From positions 1-49,018 of the forward strand of contig JAOAFU010000034.1 in the NCBI GenBank assembly GCA_026416115.1: 49,018 nt of DNA, written 5' to 3'. This DNA is from Bacteroidales bacterium. Lineage in GTDB: Bacteria > Bacteroidota > Bacteroidia > Bacteroidales > DTGW01. Position 1 is the first letter of the stretch, and each line of letters opens with the position of its first letter. The notes under the pieces were generated by a model, which saw only the letters and a program-made list of their open reading frames with translations, was not told the DNA's origin and searched no databases. The translations under genes and the position numbers were made by a program. Below, piece by piece: positions 1 through 11,733 of the stretch.

Positions 1-134
1 TACAGTGCAAAAGCCCCTGAAAGTGTAATATGACCCTCTACCGCTCTTTTTTTATGATATTTTGGAGTGGGGCCACATCCTGCCAATAATAACATTGCAG
101 CAATAAGACCATAAATTGAAATCCGGTTTATCAT
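1..134 (-). CDS. partial N-terminus of a lipoprotein, likely PstS-like phosphate/substrate-binding protein (runs off left edge)
   Basis: Reverse-strand translation MINRISIYGLIAAMLLLAGCGPTPKYHKKRAVEGHITLSGAFAL; lipobox LLAGC; the GHITLSGAFAL segment resembles the start of the mature PstS-type domain. Not in the ORF track because it is truncated. Confidence 0.65.
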   Translation of the reverse strand, partial: MINRISIYGLIAAMLLLAGCGPTPKYHKKRAVEGHITLSGAFAL

Positions 135-595
135 TCTTTTCACATATTAATACCGTAAAAGTAGCTTATGTAATTTTTTTGGAAAATATTTTTTTAAGAA
201 TTATAAACTTTTTTATCTGCAATTATAAAAATCTGTATAGTAAATTGTGAATATGTCTAAAAATACAAAAGCAATGCCAGAGGTTAATAAGTTTCGATGG
301 GATTATTAGCCCAAAATTACTGGCATAGGCGAAGACAATAACAGCAATAATCCAAAGTCTGTTTTACCGCAGAGGGTGCAAGAGGTACTAGCAGAGCTAC
401 GCTGAGGGGAATATCAAAGAACCGTTAGATAAGCAGCCACACGATATCTATAAAAAAAGATACTGGCTTGCTGCATAAAACAAATTTATGGATTTTCTAT
501 GGAAAAATATCTTTCTCAAACAGCTTAAGTAAAAGCTTGCCTAAAAAAGCTTAAAAAAATAGAATTATTAAAGTCACTCCTTATTGTGGGCAAAC

Positions 596-627
596 AAAAA
601 AGCGTAGCTATGAGGCTACGCTTTTTT
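596..627 (-). terminator. Rho-independent terminator downstream of pgi
   Basis: Perfect stem AGCGTAGC (601-608) / GCTACGCT (615-622), 6-nt loop, flanked by A-tract and T-tract. Confidence 0.85.
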
Positions 628-648
628 GGGTAGTACAAAATTTATTAC

Positions 649-1998
649 TTACTTTCTCAATTTGTTCAATAATATTTCGGCTTGTGCTTCGTAGCCGGGT
701 TTTTTAAGGAGAGCGAACATGTTGTTTTTGTATGCTTCGACACCAGGCTGGTCGAATGGATTTACTCCAAGCAAGTAGCCACTAATTCCACAAGCTTTTT
801 CGAAGAAATAGAAAAGCTGTCCCAGGTAATATTCGTTCAATCGAGGGATTTCGATTACGATGTTGGGGACACCGCCGTCGACATGAGCCAACAGTGTACC
901 CAGTTCGGCCATTTTGTTCACTTCGTCGACTCGTTTATAGGCGAGGAAATTCAGCCCGTCGAGATTTTCTTTTTCGAAAGGGATGGCCAAATGATTGTCG
1001 GGTTCGGTGATAGAGAGCACTGTCTCGAAAATGATTCGTTCGCCTTCCTGGATATACTGTCCCATCGAATGCAGGTCGGTGGTAAAGGTTACACTGGCGG
1101 GGAAAATACCTTTATTTTCTTTTCCTTCGCTTTCGCCATAGAGCTGTTTCCACCATTCCGATACGTAAACGAGTTTGTTGTGATAATTAGCCAGTATTTC
1201 AATCTTCTTACCCTGTTTGTAAAGGCTATAGCGAGTTGCTGCATATATGGCAGCCGGATTATCCTCGAAACTTTTATCGGGCGATGTAAGTTCTTCCATC
1301 GAACGTGCACCGTCGATCAGTTTTTCGATATCAAATCCTGCAATGGCGATAGGAAGCAGACCCACAGGTGTAAGAACTGAGAAACGCCCCCCAACATCGT
1401 CGGGGATAACGAAGGTTTTGTATCCTTCCTGTGTAGCAAGCTTACGTAAAGCGCCTTTTTGAGCATCGGTGATAGCCACAATTAGATCTTTGGCTTCTTT
1501 TTTACCAACTTTGTTTTCGAGGTGTTCTTTAAGAATACGGAAAGCAATAGCCGGTTCGGTTGTTGTACCCGATTTCGAGATACACACAATGCCGTATTTT
1601 TTATTATTGAGCACATTGAGTAATTCGGCCAGATAGTCTTCGGCAATATTATGTCCGGCAAAAAGTACAAGAGGGTATTCGTTGTTTCGTTGGAACATGT
1701 AAAAAGAATCGGAAAGGGCCTCAATTACAGCTTTTGCACCAAGATAAGAGCCTCCAATACCGATTACTACCACTATTTCGCACTTCTTTTTAAAATTTTC
1801 GGCCACCTTTTTAATATCTTTGAGCTGAGCCGATGAAATGGATGAAGGTAAGTTTACCCAACCCAAAAAATCATTTCCTTTCCCAGTTTTTTCGTGCAGG
1901 GCTTTATTGAATTTTTCGGCATCAGCAGCAAGGGCATAGATGCTTTCTTTACGAACAAAATCAAAAACATTGTCGATGTTGAGCTGAATGGTTTCCAT
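649..1998 (-). CDS. pgi: glucose-6-phosphate isomerase
   Basis: 449 aa ORF; motifs [44 protein letters not shown] typical of PGI. Confidence 0.96.
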   Translation of the reverse strand: METIQLNIDNVFDFVRKESIYALAADAEKFNKALHEKTGKGNDFLGWVNLPSSISSAQLKDIKKVAENFKKKCEIVVVIGIGGSYLGAKAVIEALSDSFYMFQRNNEYPLVLFAGHNIAEDYLAELLNVLNNKKYGIVCISKSGTTTEPAIAFRILKEHLENKVGKKEAKDLIVAITDAQKGALRKLATQEGYKTFVIPDDVGGRFSVLTPVGLLPIAIAGFDIEKLIDGARSMEELTSPDKSFEDNPAAIYAATRYSLYKQGKKIEILANYHNKLVYVSEWWKQLYGESEGKENKGIFPASVTFTTDLHSMGQYIQEGERIIFETVLSITEPDNHLAIPFEKENLDGLNFLAYKRVDEVNKMAELGTLLAHVDGGVPNIVIEIPRLNEYYLGQLFYFFEKACGISGYLLGVNPFDQPGVEAYKNNMFALLKKPGYEAQAEILLNKLRK

Positions 1999-2014
1999 GG
2001 TGAAATTTGTTATG

Positions 2015-3007
2015 TTATTTTAATTTTTTGGCTAATTCTTTAACTTCTTCGGCTGCGTTGGCATTTTCGTATAATATTCGGTAGACGGTTTCGGCAATTG
2101 GGATTCGAACGTTATATTTCTGATTAATTTCGTAAATACATTTCGAGGCATAATAACCCTCGGCTACCATATTCAGTTCCATCATGGCCGAACGAACCGA
2201 ATATCCTTTACCGATCATATTCCCAAACGTTCGGTTACGGCTAAATTGCGAGTAAGCAGTAACCAGCAGGTCGCCTAAGTAAACCGAATGAAATAAGTGT
2301 CGTTCGCGTTCGAAGAGGCGAGCCAGAAAACGTTCCATTTCGCGAATGGCATTAGAAATATATACGGCCTGAAAATTGTCGCCGTAACCCAGTCCGTGAT
2401 TAATACCTGCCCCCAACGCATAAATATTTTTCAGCACAGCTCCAAATTCGATGCCATAAATATCTGACGAGAGAATAGTTTTAATAAAGGGCGACTTAAG
2501 CAGTGATGCAACACGTTCACCTTGTTCTTCTTCTTCGGCAGCTACTGTGAGGTAGGACAATCGACCCATGGCAATTTCTTCGGCATGGCAAGGACCCGAA
2601 ATTACTCCTACCTGGCTGTAGGTAAGGCTAAACTGCTCCTGAAAGTATTCTGTTACCGTTACATTATCGTCGGGTACAATACCTTTTACAGCACTTACAA
2701 AAAAGCGTCCAGTGAAGTCGATGTCGAGCGTGCCCATAAGATTTTTGATGTAGGCCGAAGGGACTACAAAAATGATTATGGGGGCACTTTCCATGGCGCT
2801 TTTTACATCGTTGTAAAATTCAATTTTTTTGGTGTCGAATTCAATAGAACTAATATACTGGGGGTTGTGACGGTGTTTTTTCAGGTATTCGATTATCTCC
2901 TTTTCGTATATATACCAATGCAGGCGTTTTACATTGCCCGACACAATCTTGGCTAATGCAGTTGCCCAACTTCCGCCTCCGATAATGGCTACTTCTTCGT
3001 ACGACAT
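2015..3007 (-). CDS. gpsA: NAD(P)H-dependent glycerol-3-phosphate dehydrogenase
   Basis: 330 aa; N-terminal [15 protein letters not shown] Rossmann motif; [33 protein letters not shown]. Confidence 0.95.
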   Translation of the reverse strand: MSYEEVAIIGGGSWATALAKIVSGNVKRLHWYIYEKEIIEYLKKHRHNPQYISSIEFDTKKIEFYNDVKSAMESAPIIIFVVPSAYIKNLMGTLDIDFTGRFFVSAVKGIVPDDNVTVTEYFQEQFSLTYSQVGVISGPCHAEEIAMGRLSYLTVAAEEEEQGERVASLLKSPFIKTILSSDIYGIEFGAVLKNIYALGAGINHGLGYGDNFQAVYISNAIREMERFLARLFERERHLFHSVYLGDLLVTAYSQFSRNRTFGNMIGKGYSVRSAMMELNMVAEGYYASKCIYEINQKYNVRIPIAETVYRILYENANAAEEVKELAKKLK

Positions 3008-3011
3008 GATT

Positions 3012-5666
3012 TTATATTACTATGTTAACAATTTTACCAGGAACTACTATAACTTTTTTGGGCGACTGTCCATTGAGCCACTTTTGGCTGTCGGGGTGTG
3101 CAAGAACTGTTTTTTCCACCTCATCGGCGGGCATATCTTTTGGTAATTCAATTTCGAATCGACGTTTTCCGTTAAAAGTTATAGCGTAAGTAGTCATTTC
3201 GTCGACAAGGTATTGTGGGTCGGCAATGGGAAAAGGCTCGTAAGCCAACGTTTTGTTGTGCCCTAATATTTGCCATATTTCTTCGGCAAGGTGAGGGGCG
3301 AAGGGCGCAAGGATTTTGGCAAATGTTTCGCCAGTTTGTCGGGTTACTTTTTGTTTTTTAACGCACAGGTTGGTAAATATCATCATTTGCGATATGGCAG
3401 TGTTGAAACGCAAGTTTTCGATATCGTTGCTAACCTTATCGATGGTTTTATGAAGAGTTCGGATTACTTCAATGTCTTCTTCACCTTCGAAATAATTGTT
3501 TAGGTCGGCAAAGAAACGATAGGTTCGGGCCAAAAAGTTGAAAACGCCTTTAACACCTTTTTCGGCCCAAGGTTTTGTAGCATCGAGGGGGCCAAGGAAC
3601 ATCTCGTAAAGGCGAAGTGAGTCGGCTCCATATTGTTGTACTACATCGTCGGGGTTAACAACATTTTTGAGCGACTTCGACATTTTTGCTATGATTTGGC
3701 GTAGGGGTTCTCCTGTTTCTTTATGGTAAAAGTTTCCGTTACGTTCTTCTACCATATCAGAAGGAACTTTAGCGCCTACTTCGTTTTCGTATGCATAGGC
3801 GAGAATCATCCCTTGGTTAAAGAGCTTTTTAAAAGGTTCGTCGGTCGAAACTATTCCAAGGTCGTAGAGCACTTTGTGCCAAAAACGGCTATAAAGCAAG
3901 TGAAGTACGGCATGCTCGGCACCTCCAATGTAGAGGTCTACGGGCATCCAGTATTTTTCAAGATTTTTATCGAAAGGGGCTTTATCGTTTTGAGGGTCGA
4001 TGTATCGTAGATAATACCAACACGAACCAGCCCATTGCGGCATGGTGTTGGTTTCGCGGCGTCCTTTACGGCCATTAGCATCGGTTACATAAAGCCATTC
4101 GGTAGCGTTGGCTAAGGGCGATTCTCCTTCACTGCCTGGTTGGTACTTTTCCAAAACAGGAAGTTCGAGAGGAAGCTCATCATCGTTAAGTAGGCTAATT
4201 TCACCATCTTCCCAGTGAATAACGGGGAATGGTTCGCCCCAATATCGTTGACGGCTGAAAAGCCAGTCGCGAAGCTTATAATTTATAGTTTCCTTACCCA
4301 GTCCATTACTTTCGAGCCAACGAATTACTGTGTCGATTCCCTGCTCCTTGTTCATACCATTGATGTTAAGCCCTTTAGCCTCGTTGGACGAATGAATGTA
4401 AACGCCGTCTTCGGTCCAACAGGCTTCGCCTTTGAGTACTTTCTGGCGCACATCGGGGTCGGCCGCTACAGGATCGAGAATGCATTTGATAGGAATGTGA
4501 TATAACTGAGCAAATTCAAAGTCGCGTTCGTCGTGTGCGGGTACTGCCATAATAGCACCAGTACCATAACCCATAAGTACATAATCGGCAATCCAGATGG
4601 GAATGGGCTGGTCGTTTACAGGATTAATTGCATAACTTCCTGTAAATACCCCTGTTTTTGATTTATTTAGGCTAGTACGATCGAGTTCTGATTTTTTTAT
4701 TGCACCATTTACGTAGGTTTCTACCTGTTGTTGATTTTCGGGCGTGGTAATTTCTTTAACCAAGGGGTGTTCGGGTGCTAGAACCATGTAGGTAGCACCA
4801 AAAAGCGTATCGGGGCGTGTTGTGAATACACGTATAGAAAGAGGTTTGTCCTTAACAGCAAAATCAACTTCAGCGCCGCGGCTTTTACCAATCCAGTTGC
4901 GTTGCATTTCTTTAATTCCTTCGGGCCAGTCGAGTTGATCGAGCCCCGAAAGTAATCGTTCGGCATATAGTGGAATGCGAAGTAGCCATTGTTTAAGCAT
5001 TTTTTGCGTAACAGCATTTCCGCATTTTTCGTGCGAACCATCGGTAAGTACCTCTTCATTGGCACATACAATACGACAATGAGGACAGTACCATACTTTG
5101 GCCTCGCCATAATAGGCCAAACGTTGGCTATCGATATATTTTCGTACCGATTCTTTACCTTGTTTTTGCACTTCTTCGGGAATAGGCAGTTCATTTATAG
5201 GACGACCCTTTTGTTGCTCCTTATCGAACCAAGTGTTGTACAAACGAATAAAAATCCACTGAGTCCATTTGTAGTATTTAGGATCGGTAGTGTTGATCTC
5301 GCGGTCCCAGTCATAACTTAGTCCAAGCATTTTGATTTGACGACGGAAATTGTCGCAGTTCTGCTTAGTAATTACAGCTGGGTGAGTTCCGGTTTGAATA
5401 GCGTATTGCTCGGCAGGAAGTCCAAAAGCATCCCAACCCATAGGGTGAAGAACGTTAAATCCTTTCATCCTTTTGTACCTTGCAACGATATCGGTGGCTG
5501 TATATCCTTCGGGATGACCTACATGCAATCCTGCACCAGATGGGTAGGGGAACATATCCAAAACATAATATTTGGGCAAAGCAGGATTATACTCTGTTTT
5601 GAAAGTTTTGTTCTTTTCCCAGTACAACTGCCACTTGGCTTCGATTTCCCTGAAATTATACTCCAT
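3012..5666 (-). CDS. leuS: leucyl-tRNA synthetase
   Basis: HIGH-type motif [25 protein letters not shown] motif ([13 protein letters not shown]). Start set at internal Met ([22 protein letters not shown]) instead of ORF-track start 5822. Confidence 0.95.
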   Translation of the reverse strand: MEYNFREIEAKWQLYWEKNKTFKTEYNPALPKYYVLDMFPYPSGAGLHVGHPEGYTATDIVARYKRMKGFNVLHPMGWDAFGLPAEQYAIQTGTHPAVITKQNCDNFRRQIKMLGLSYDWDREINTTDPKYYKWTQWIFIRLYNTWFDKEQQKGRPINELPIPEEVQKQGKESVRKYIDSQRLAYYGEAKVWYCPHCRIVCANEEVLTDGSHEKCGNAVTQKMLKQWLLRIPLYAERLLSGLDQLDWPEGIKEMQRNWIGKSRGAEVDFAVKDKPLSIRVFTTRPDTLFGATYMVLAPEHPLVKEITTPENQQQVETYVNGAIKKSELDRTSLNKSKTGVFTGSYAINPVNDQPIPIWIADYVLMGYGTGAIMAVPAHDERDFEFAQLYHIPIKCILDPVAADPDVRQKVLKGEACWTEDGVYIHSSNEAKGLNINGMNKEQGIDTVIRWLESNGLGKETINYKLRDWLFSRQRYWGEPFPVIHWEDGEISLLNDDELPLELPVLEKYQPGSEGESPLANATEWLYVTDANGRKGRRETNTMPQWAGSCWYYLRYIDPQNDKAPFDKNLEKYWMPVDLYIGGAEHAVLHLLYSRFWHKVLYDLGIVSTDEPFKKLFNQGMILAYAYENEVGAKVPSDMVEERNGNFYHKETGEPLRQIIAKMSKSLKNVVNPDDVVQQYGADSLRLYEMFLGPLDATKPWAEKGVKGVFNFLARTYRFFADLNNYFEGEEDIEVIRTLHKTIDKVSNDIENLRFNTAISQMMIFTNLCVKKQKVTRQTGETFAKILAPFAPHLAEEIWQILGHNKTLAYEPFPIADPQYLVDEMTTYAITFNGKRRFEIELPKDMPADEVEKTVLAHPDSQKWLNGQSPKKVIVVPGKIVNIVI

Positions 5667-5936
5667 TGCTTTTGTTTTTGAGAGAGCAAAAGTAAAAAAC
5701 TTTGTTTTAACCCAAAGGTCTGAATAAAAACTTTTTATTGTGGTCGGAATGTTTTGACAGACTTTCTTTGAAAGTGATTTCGTCGACACAACAACTGGTG
5801 TGTCACGAGCATCCCCCTTCATTAAAATGATTATATGACCAACCTATTAAGGTTCTCGTCGGTTGATTAGTAATCAAATTCAAAGGGTGTAGGGATAGCT
5901 TCAAAATATACTTACCTACTACCCAAAACGATTTAG

Positions 5937-7139
5937 TTAGCAAGCCATTTCACCCGCATTTTTCTTAGCCGAAAGCAGCGAATAAGCTCCTTTTGTTACC
6001 ACTTTAGCCGACTTATAGTCGAAACCTTCGGGAAGTATAATTTGGGTATATCGACCATCGGAAACGCCTTTTTGAACCTCTACCATACGATACTCGGTAA
6101 ATAAGCGGCCATTTTCGGTTTTATTTTTTTCTACAACAAAGATGTAATATTTGTCGTTGAAAGAAACAATTGCCTCAGACGGAACGGCTGTAGTCTTCAT
6201 TTTCGACGACTCGATGACGGCGTTTACATACATTCCTGGCAAAATGTTTTTGCAACGATCGTTTACCATTGCGTAGATTTTAAAAGTTTTATCTGCACCA
6301 ATCGACTTATCGGTCTGTATTACTGTAGCATTGTGTTGTTCTGCTTCACTGTTGGTAGAGAAAATCACGCGGTTTCCAGTATTTATTTTCTCAACATCTT
6401 TTTCAAATATTACCAATTCGAGCATCAGATGGTCGCTATTGATGATCTCGAACAAGACATCGGTAGGCGAGACAGATTTGCCAATATTTACGTATACTGA
6501 TTTGACAAAGCCATTCATTGGGGAAAGTACTTCGAAAGAACTTTTGATATTATCTTCGTTAAGACGGAGAGGATCAACTCCTATAAGTCGAAGCTTTTGC
6601 TCCAGTGCTTTTACTTGAGCTTTAAGGCTCTTATAATCAGAAGTAATTTGCTGTATATTTTTCTGCGAATATACTTCTTCGCGAAATAGTTCGCTGTGGC
6701 GTTTATATTCGGCTTCGGCAAAATCGTATCGGCTTTTGGCTTCGAGATAGTTTTGCTGTAAGTCGATAAATTCCTGACTTTCGATTATGGCCAATAATTG
6801 ACCTTTTTTTACAGGATTACCTGGTAACAGATTCACCGATTTGACGAATCCACTTAACGGAAGACTTATCGAAGCTAAATTTTGAGGCGTGACCCCTACG
6901 GTACCACTTGCTTTAATTGTAGTACTCATCAGCAACATTTCGATACGACCTGTATCTATCTCTGCGATTTTTTGCTGGTCATCGCGTAGCTCTACAATAT
7001 CTTCGGGAAGAGTCTCATGTGTTCCATGTTCTTCATGTTCGTGCTCTTCGTGTTGGTGATTGGATACATGATTGCTTTGACATGATATTAATACTGCCGA
7101 AAAAATAATTGCTATGATTTTTAAAATATTTGTTTTCAT
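5937..7139 (-). CDS. efflux RND transporter periplasmic adaptor subunit (CusB/CzcB/HlyD-like lipoprotein) with His-rich N-terminus
   Basis: Signal/lipobox LISC, HQHEEHEHEEHGTHE stretch, barrel-sandwich hybrid segments (SGFVKSVNLLPGNPVKKGQLLAIIESQEF), C-terminal adaptor domain; adjacent to RND pump. Confidence 0.9.
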   Translation of the reverse strand: MKTNILKIIAIIFSAVLISCQSNHVSNHQHEEHEHEEHGTHETLPEDIVELRDDQQKIAEIDTGRIEMLLMSTTIKASGTVGVTPQNLASISLPLSGFVKSVNLLPGNPVKKGQLLAIIESQEFIDLQQNYLEAKSRYDFAEAEYKRHSELFREEVYSQKNIQQITSDYKSLKAQVKALEQKLRLIGVDPLRLNEDNIKSSFEVLSPMNGFVKSVYVNIGKSVSPTDVLFEIINSDHLMLELVIFEKDVEKINTGNRVIFSTNSEAEQHNATVIQTDKSIGADKTFKIYAMVNDRCKNILPGMYVNAVIESSKMKTTAVPSEAIVSFNDKYYIFVVEKNKTENGRLFTEYRMVEVQKGVSDGRYTQIILPEGFDYKSAKVVTKGAYSLLSAKKNAGEMAC

Positions 7140-7149
7140 AATTCTCAGT

Positions 7150-10100
7150 TTAAAAAAGTTTACCTGTTATAAATTCAAGAGAAATAATGGTTTGGTTATA
7201 ATTATAGAGCGCAGTTAAGTAATTGTGTTTAATGTCTAATGCACGATCAATGCTTTGAAGGTAATCGATATAATCCAACTCGCCGGCTTTGTAGCTTAGT
7301 GTTGCCTGTTCGATGATTTGATTGGCCTGAGGTATTGCTACATTTTCGAAGTACAATACGCTGTTACGATATTTATAAAATTCGTTTGTTAAATGTTTAT
7401 ACTCACTAACTAACTTTCGTTCAAAGTACTCGGCGTTTGTTTGAGCAGCCATCTCCTTCATTTTTGCAGCTTTTGTTCTTGCTGTGTATGGGGTAAACCA
7501 AAGAGGAATGGCCAATCCAACCTGCCATCCATAAAATCGATCGGCCGGTCCAAATGAGCGAGAAATACCATTAACTTCTTGTATACCTTTCATTGTTTGG
7601 CTGAAATAACCAATTGTTATCTCGGGTAGCATACGACTGCGCTCGATTTTTTTCTCCATTGCAGCTATTTCGGCTTGTTTGAGCATGAGCGCGTTGGAAG
7701 GATTGCTCATAACCAACCCCGAATCGGAAACCTCTATATATTCGAGACGAGACAGGGCCGTATCTGCAGGTACAATACTGGCATTAATGTTAAGTAAAAC
7801 TTGCAATTTTTGATTCAAGGCTGATAGTTCAAATATTAGCTGTTGTAGCTCGTTTTTAATCTGCAGGCTTTGCGATCGGGCAGTCAATAGTTCCAATTTG
7901 TTTGTTTCGCCAGTTCTTACCCTTATTTCGACTGATTTTAATAAGCCTGAATAGAGGCTATCTTGATAAATAAGTAATTTTTGTTTAGAGAGTAAATATA
8001 CCCACTCCCAGTAAAGCTGTTTAACTTGAGTTGCAATTTCGAGTTTGGATATTTCGTGCTGCCACTCAGCATTCGAAATTTGAGCTTTTGCAAGTTTGTT
8101 TTGATAAATGTAAACGGTAGGAAAAGCAAAAGTTTGCGAAACAGTTATACTATTATCTTTTTCGATAGAATTGAATTGTCCGTACTGCAACTCAATCGAT
8201 GTTTTAGGAATATCCCACGAGGCTTTTTTAAGCCACTTTTGTTCATCGATTGCATAGGCCGAAGAGCGTATAGCCAAGTTACTATCGATGGCCAAACGTA
8301 CAGCTTGCTTAGCATCTATTATAATAACCTCTTTTTGTTGTGATTTAATATCAATGGAAAATATGGTTAAACAAAAGATGCCAATCGTAAGAGTTTTGAA
8401 AATTCTTTTTCGAAGGATTTTTCGAAACGAACGTGTTGAGAATATTGTGTATAAGACGGGAAGAACTACAAGGGTGAGCAATGTAGCCGATATAAGTCCG
8501 CCAATTACCACGGTAGCTAAAGGTTTCTGGACTTCGGCACCTGCCGATGTAGAAAGAGCCATGGGTAAAAATCCCAGCGAAGCTACGGCGGCCGTCATGA
8601 TAACAGGACGTAACCGGTTGTTAACGCCTTTCTTAACTCGTTCTAGTACATCGCTAATCCCTTCTTTCTCGAGACGATTAAATTCGGCAATAAGTACAAT
8701 ACCGTTGAGTACAGCTACACCGAACAAGGCAATAAATCCAATGCCAGCCGAAATTGAAAAATTCATTCCGCGTACCCATAATGCCAGAATTCCTCCAATA
8801 GCCGATAAAGGAACAGCTGTAAAAATCAGCAGGGTTTGCTTTACCGAATAGAAAGCAAAATAGAGTAGGATGAAAATGAGCAATAGTGCTACGGGAATTG
8901 CAATGGATAACCTTTGTTTTGCTGCTTCAAGATTTCGGAACTGTCCGCCATAATCGACATAATAACCTACTGGGAATTTGATTTGTTTTTCAATTTTTTG
9001 AGTAACCTCTGCAATAACGCTTTCGACATCTCTGTTTCTGACATTAAATCCAATGGTAAGCCTACGTTTTGTATTTTCGCGCGAGACCTGTGCTGGCCCC
9101 GATTTAATTTCAATATTGGCAATTTGATCGAGGAAAATCTGACCGCCTTGATGTAAGGCAACTGTGATATTTTTCACATCGTCGATACTTTTACGAAAAT
9201 CTTTATCGTAGCGCACCACCAATGCAAATCTTTTTTCCCCCTCGTATATAATTCCTGCTTCGCTGCCGGCAAAAGCAGCTCGTAATATCTTATTAACTTC
9301 AGTAACCGAAAGGCCATACTGTGCTAAGCGATCACGAATAAGCTCTACCTGTATTTGAGCCAATCCTGTTACTTTTTCCACATTTATATCCTCTACCCCA
9401 TCGATATCGACGATAAGTTGTTCGACCTTTTCGCCCAGTTCAGCTAAAGTATTCAGGTCGTCGCCAAAAATTTTTATGGCTACATCCTGTTTTGAGCCCG
9501 AAAGCAGTTCGTTGAAACGCATTTGAATTGGTTGTTGAAATTCGAATTTGACCCCCGCTAAAGGTATCAGTGCTTCTTCCATTTTGGCTATCAGTTCTTC
9601 TCTCGATTTTGCACTTACCCATTCGTCCTTGGGTTTTAGAGTAATAATGTAATCGCCGGTTTCCATGGGGGTAGGGTCGGTAGGGATTTCGCCGGCGCCA
9701 ATTTTGCAAACAGTATGTTTTATTTCGGGGAAATTTGCCAGTAATATTTTGTTTGCCTTCTTAACTTGTTCAATGGTATTCGTAAGCGAACCACCCTGAA
9801 GCGTAATAACGCCGGCAGCTAAGTCGCCCTCTTCGAGTTGTGGAATAAATTCGCCACCAAGCCGGCTAAAAATTACCAGGCTAAGTAATAACATAGCAGT
9901 AGCAGCAGCGACGACCACCAGTTTGTTTTTCAACGAAAAGCCGAGTATAGGTTGGAAAGCGCGATTGATTCCAGCCATTATACGGTCGGACAGTTTGTTA
10001 CGTCGGTTTGTTTCTCTGCTCAAAAAAACGGCAGAAGCAGCGGGAACATAGGTAAGCGAGAGAAGAATAGCACCAATCAAGGCAAAAGAGACAACTTGAG

Positions 10101-11541
10101 CCATGGGTTTAAACATTTTACCTTCGATACCCACTAAAGCCAGGATGGGCAAATACACAATCAGAATAATGATTTGTCCAAAAGTGGCCGAACTCATCAT
10201 TCTTTTGGCCGAATCGAGCACATGTTCATCCATCTGCTCTTTTGATAGCTTGACAACTCCCTGCAAGTGGTGTTTGCTCATATATATTCGATGTACTACA
10301 CTTTCGACAATGATTACTGCACCGTCGACTATTAAACCAAAATCGATAGCCCCTAAGCTCATCAGATTACCCGAAACACCGAACAGATTCATCATCGAAA
10401 CAGCAAAAAGCATCGACAAAGGAATAACCGATGCCACTATAAGGCCTGCACGGGCATTACCTAACATGAGTACAAGAATAAAAATTACAATCAGTGCACC
10501 TTCTATAAGATTTTTTGAGACGGTACCGATAACTCGACCTACAAGATCGGAACGATTGAGGAAAGGTTCTATGATAACCCCATCGGGTAATGTTTTTTGA
10601 ATAGTTGCAATACGTGCTTCGACCTCTTTAATCACCTCCCTTGCATTTGCCCCTTTGAGCATCATCACTACACCCCCAACGGCTTCGGAAGTGTCGATTA
10701 CCAAAGCTCCATATCGTGTAGCGCTCCCATACTGTACTTTGGCAACATCGCGGATCAGCACGGGTATGCCCGAAGGAGTAACCTTAACCACAATTTTTTC
10801 AATATCTTCAATTGAGTTTATTAAACCAATGCCTCGTATAAAAAAGGCATTTGGTTTTTTATCGATATAGGCACTACCTGTATTTTCGTTGTTGTTCTCG
10901 AGAGCCTCGAAAATATCGGTGAGCGTTAGATTCAAACTTCTAAGACGCTCGGGATTCACAGCTACCTCGTATTGCTTTACATAGCCTCCGTAACTGTTGA
11001 TATCGGCAACACCAGGTGTGCCTAACAATCCGCGACGAACCATCCAATCCTGAATTGTTCGAAGTTCGAGGGGGGTATACTTTTCTTCGTATCCTTTTGC
11101 CACCGATAAACGATACTGATAAATTTCACCCAGACCTGTGCTAATGGGTGCAAGCTCTATTTTAGCTAATCCTTGTGGAACAATTTCCTCTACCTCTTTT
11201 AACCTTTCACCCAGTTGTTGGCGTGCCCAATAGATATCGACATTATCTTTAAACACTACGGTAATAACCGATAAGCCTAAACGCGAAATTGAACGAAGTT
11301 CGATGATATCGGGAATATTAGCAACGGCGACTTCTATAGGCTCGGTAATAAAACTTTCGACTTCCTGCACGGCAAGAGAGGGTGCTATTGAAATAATCTG
11401 AACCTGATTGTTTGTAATGTCGGGAACTGCATCGACAGGTAGTTTGATTAAAGAGTAGGTACCCCATCCTATTAGGGCCAATGTAAATAATCCAACAATT
11501 ATTTTGTTCCGAATCGAAAATCGTATTATGCTCTCAATCAT
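7150..11541 (-). CDS. CusA/CzcA-family heavy-metal efflux RND transporter fused to C-terminal TolC-like outer-membrane efflux domain
   Basis: 1463 aa; N-terminal RND (MIESIIRFSIRNKIIVGLFTLALIGWGTYSL, DFGLIVDGAVIIVES, GEFIPQLEEGDLA) followed by about 370 aa coiled-coil TolC-like region (AVRLAIDSNLAIRSSAYAI...ALDIKHNYLTALYNYNQTIISLEFITGKLF). Confidence 0.92.
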   Translation of the reverse strand: MIESIIRFSIRNKIIVGLFTLALIGWGTYSLIKLPVDAVPDITNNQVQIISIAPSLAVQEVESFITEPIEVAVANIPDIIELRSISRLGLSVITVVFKDNVDIYWARQQLGERLKEVEEIVPQGLAKIELAPISTGLGEIYQYRLSVAKGYEEKYTPLELRTIQDWMVRRGLLGTPGVADINSYGGYVKQYEVAVNPERLRSLNLTLTDIFEALENNNENTGSAYIDKKPNAFFIRGIGLINSIEDIEKIVVKVTPSGIPVLIRDVAKVQYGSATRYGALVIDTSEAVGGVVMMLKGANAREVIKEVEARIATIQKTLPDGVIIEPFLNRSDLVGRVIGTVSKNLIEGALIVIFILVLMLGNARAGLIVASVIPLSMLFAVSMMNLFGVSGNLMSLGAIDFGLIVDGAVIIVESVVHRIYMSKHHLQGVVKLSKEQMDEHVLDSAKRMMSSATFGQIIILIVYLPILALVGIEGKMFKPMAQVVSFALIGAILLSLTYVPAASAVFLSRETNRRNKLSDRIMAGINRAFQPILGFSLKNKLVVVAAATAMLLLSLVIFSRLGGEFIPQLEEGDLAAGVITLQGGSLTNTIEQVKKANKILLANFPEIKHTVCKIGAGEIPTDPTPMETGDYIITLKPKDEWVSAKSREELIAKMEEALIPLAGVKFEFQQPIQMRFNELLSGSKQDVAIKIFGDDLNTLAELGEKVEQLIVDIDGVEDINVEKVTGLAQIQVELIRDRLAQYGLSVTEVNKILRAAFAGSEAGIIYEGEKRFALVVRYDKDFRKSIDDVKNITVALHQGGQIFLDQIANIEIKSGPAQVSRENTKRRLTIGFNVRNRDVESVIAEVTQKIEKQIKFPVGYYVDYGGQFRNLEAAKQRLSIAIPVALLLIFILLYFAFYSVKQTLLIFTAVPLSAIGGILALWVRGMNFSISAGIGFIALFGVAVLNGIVLIAEFNRLEKEGISDVLERVKKGVNNRLRPVIMTAAVASLGFLPMALSTSAGAEVQKPLATVVIGGLISATLLTLVVLPVLYTIFSTRSFRKILRKRIFKTLTIGIFCLTIFSIDIKSQQKEVIIIDAKQAVRLAIDSNLAIRSSAYAIDEQKWLKKASWDIPKTSIELQYGQFNSIEKDNSITVSQTFAFPTVYIYQNKLAKAQISNAEWQHEISKLEIATQVKQLYWEWVYLLSKQKLLIYQDSLYSGLLKSVEIRVRTGETNKLELLTARSQSLQIKNELQQLIFELSALNQKLQVLLNINASIVPADTALSRLEYIEVSDSGLVMSNPSNALMLKQAEIAAMEKKIERSRMLPEITIGYFSQTMKGIQEVNGISRSFGPADRFYGWQVGLAIPLWFTPYTARTKAAKMKEMAAQTNAEYFERKLVSEYKHLTNEFYKYRNSVLYFENVAIPQANQIIEQATLSYKAGELDYIDYLQSIDRALDIKHNYLTALYNYNQTIISLEFITGKLF

Positions 11542-11733
11542 ATGTGACTTATTAAGTTCCTAAATATCTATTTCTGATTTATAAAAGAAAGGTAAGTTTG
11601 TATAGTATTGTATTTTCATTGCCATCGATACCTGCAACTTGCATACAATAACGTATTGCCTAGTTTTACTGCAGGTAAATAGCTTTTGGACAAATACAAT
11701 AAATTTTTAGTAAAGATTTGAAAGATATAACAA

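Noticed and set aside
682-1380. 232-aa plus-strand ORF opposite pgi, and similar ORFs opposite gpsA, leuS, dnaE, ileS and other genes
   Set aside because: Each lies antisense to a confidently identified gene, has no recognisable domain, and reflects codon-bias shadow ORFs.
5667-5822. 52-aa N-terminal extension of LeuS in the ORF track
   Set aside because: LeuS homology begins at [16 protein letters not shown]; the extension has no similarity to LeuS and likely overlaps the 5' leader.
7020-7080. Possible DNA tandem repeat in the adaptor gene (cttcatgttcgtgctcttcgtgttggtg)
   Set aside because: Explained by codons for the His/Glu-rich HEEHEHEEHGTHE segment; no regular unit.
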